Assembly: GCA_021186555.1 (NCBI GenBank)
Contig: JAJKFL010000007.1
Span: 33,035,179 to 33,099,178 of the forward strand
Length of the DNA: 64,000 nucleotides
Direction of reading: 5' to 3'
From: Reticulitermes speratus
Lineage: Eukaryota; Arthropoda; Insecta; Blattodea; Rhinotermitidae
A model generated the notes under the pieces. The model was not told the DNA's origin. It saw only the letters and a program-made list of their open reading frames with translations, and ran no database searches. Positions 63,671-64,000 of this stretch are shown one piece after another; position 1 is the stretch's first letter; each line of letters opens with the position of its first letter. The position numbers and the translations under genes were made by a program.

Positions 63671-64000
63671 TGGTGACAGGGACCGACTTATCGTGGTGAA
63701 GGACCGACTTATCGTGGTGACAGGGACCGACTTATCGTGGTGACAGGGACCGACTATCGTTGGTGACAGGGACCGACTTATCGTGGTGACAGGGACCGAC
63801 TTATCGTGGTGACAGGGACCGACTTATCGTGGTGACAGGGACCGACTTATCGTGGTGACAGGGACCGACTTATCGTGGTGACAGGGACCGACTTATCGTG
63901 GTGACAGGGACCGACTTATCGTGGTGACAGGGACCGACTTATCGTGGTGACAGGGACCGACGTATCGTGGTGACAGGGACCGACTTATCGTGGTGACAGG
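63668..64000. repeat. Tandem array, 23-bp unit, at least 14 copies, runs off the window
   Basis: Unit GTGGTGACAGGGACCGACTT plus ATC. It starts inside the 5' part of the LINE-tailed element (which has GTGGTGACAGGGACCCACTA in single copy at 37.8 kb, inverted). Very uniform, with a 4-base deletion in the second unit. Confidence 0.95.

Overview
The window is nuclear DNA from an animal, most likely an insect and probably a cockroach or termite relative (Blattodea). The evidence is spliced genes with GT-AG introns, tRNA-derived SINEs, 3' ends of non-LTR retrotransposons of types I associate with cockroach and termite genomes, hAT, mariner and pogo-type MITEs, and a very high load of tandem arrays. 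The species call is inference. There are no prokaryotic operons and no CRISPR array. Nearly all open frames in the repeats are fortuitous.

Coding content lies in a few short exons. The clearest block is 51.2-55.4 kb: TMEM199 (V-ATPase assembly factor, minus strand, 2 exons), BLOC1S5/Muted (BLOC-1 subunit, minus strand, 4 exons, stop codon only 88 bp before the TMEM199 start), and the first coding exon of Asap (BAR-PH-ArfGAP protein, plus strand), which diverges from BLOC1S5 across a ~380 bp shared promoter. All three products act in endomembrane traffic or acidification. The rest of the window (55.4-64 kb) is probably Asap intron 1. A second, unrecognised minus-strand gene is supported by exons at 39.6-38.9, 37.6, 36.7 and 36.2 kb. 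One of these exons is a coding minisatellite. Two possible signal-peptide exons (6.5 kb minus, 61.1 kb plus) and one possible internal exon (8.5 kb minus) complete the gene list.

Layout: 0-5 kb holds TE tails, two inverted-arm elements with hammerhead-like RNA motifs, and 40- and 47-bp arrays. 5-13 kb holds a hAT-type MITE, a candidate secreted-protein exon, a 114-bp array, SINE debris and a 41-bp array built from splice-site-like units. 13-18 kb holds a mariner-type MITE, nested inverted-arm elements, a LINE 3' end and a SINE. 18.4-30 kb is almost continuous tandem DNA: two unrelated 59-bp arrays, then six ~0.97 kb units, three of them carrying the same hAT insertion. 30-36 kb has a second mariner MITE, 48-bp and 29-bp arrays and SINEs. 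36-44 kb holds the unknown gene mixed with SINEs, LINE 3' ends and an inverted-arm element. 44-51 kb has pogo-like MITEs and nested inverted-arm elements with a 56-bp array. 55-64 kb is intron with TE debris, a 39-bp array grown from a LINE tail and a 23-bp array running off the end.

The most striking signal is a dispersed family of about 13-16 short RNA-structure motifs with core CTGANGA / stem II / GAAA. Stems I and II covary between copies, which fits the small hammerhead ribozymes known from Penelope-like retroelements. They often sit as inverted pairs that delimit short elements, and two such elements contain a tandem array. Tandem arrays occupy roughly a third of the window by my own estimate.
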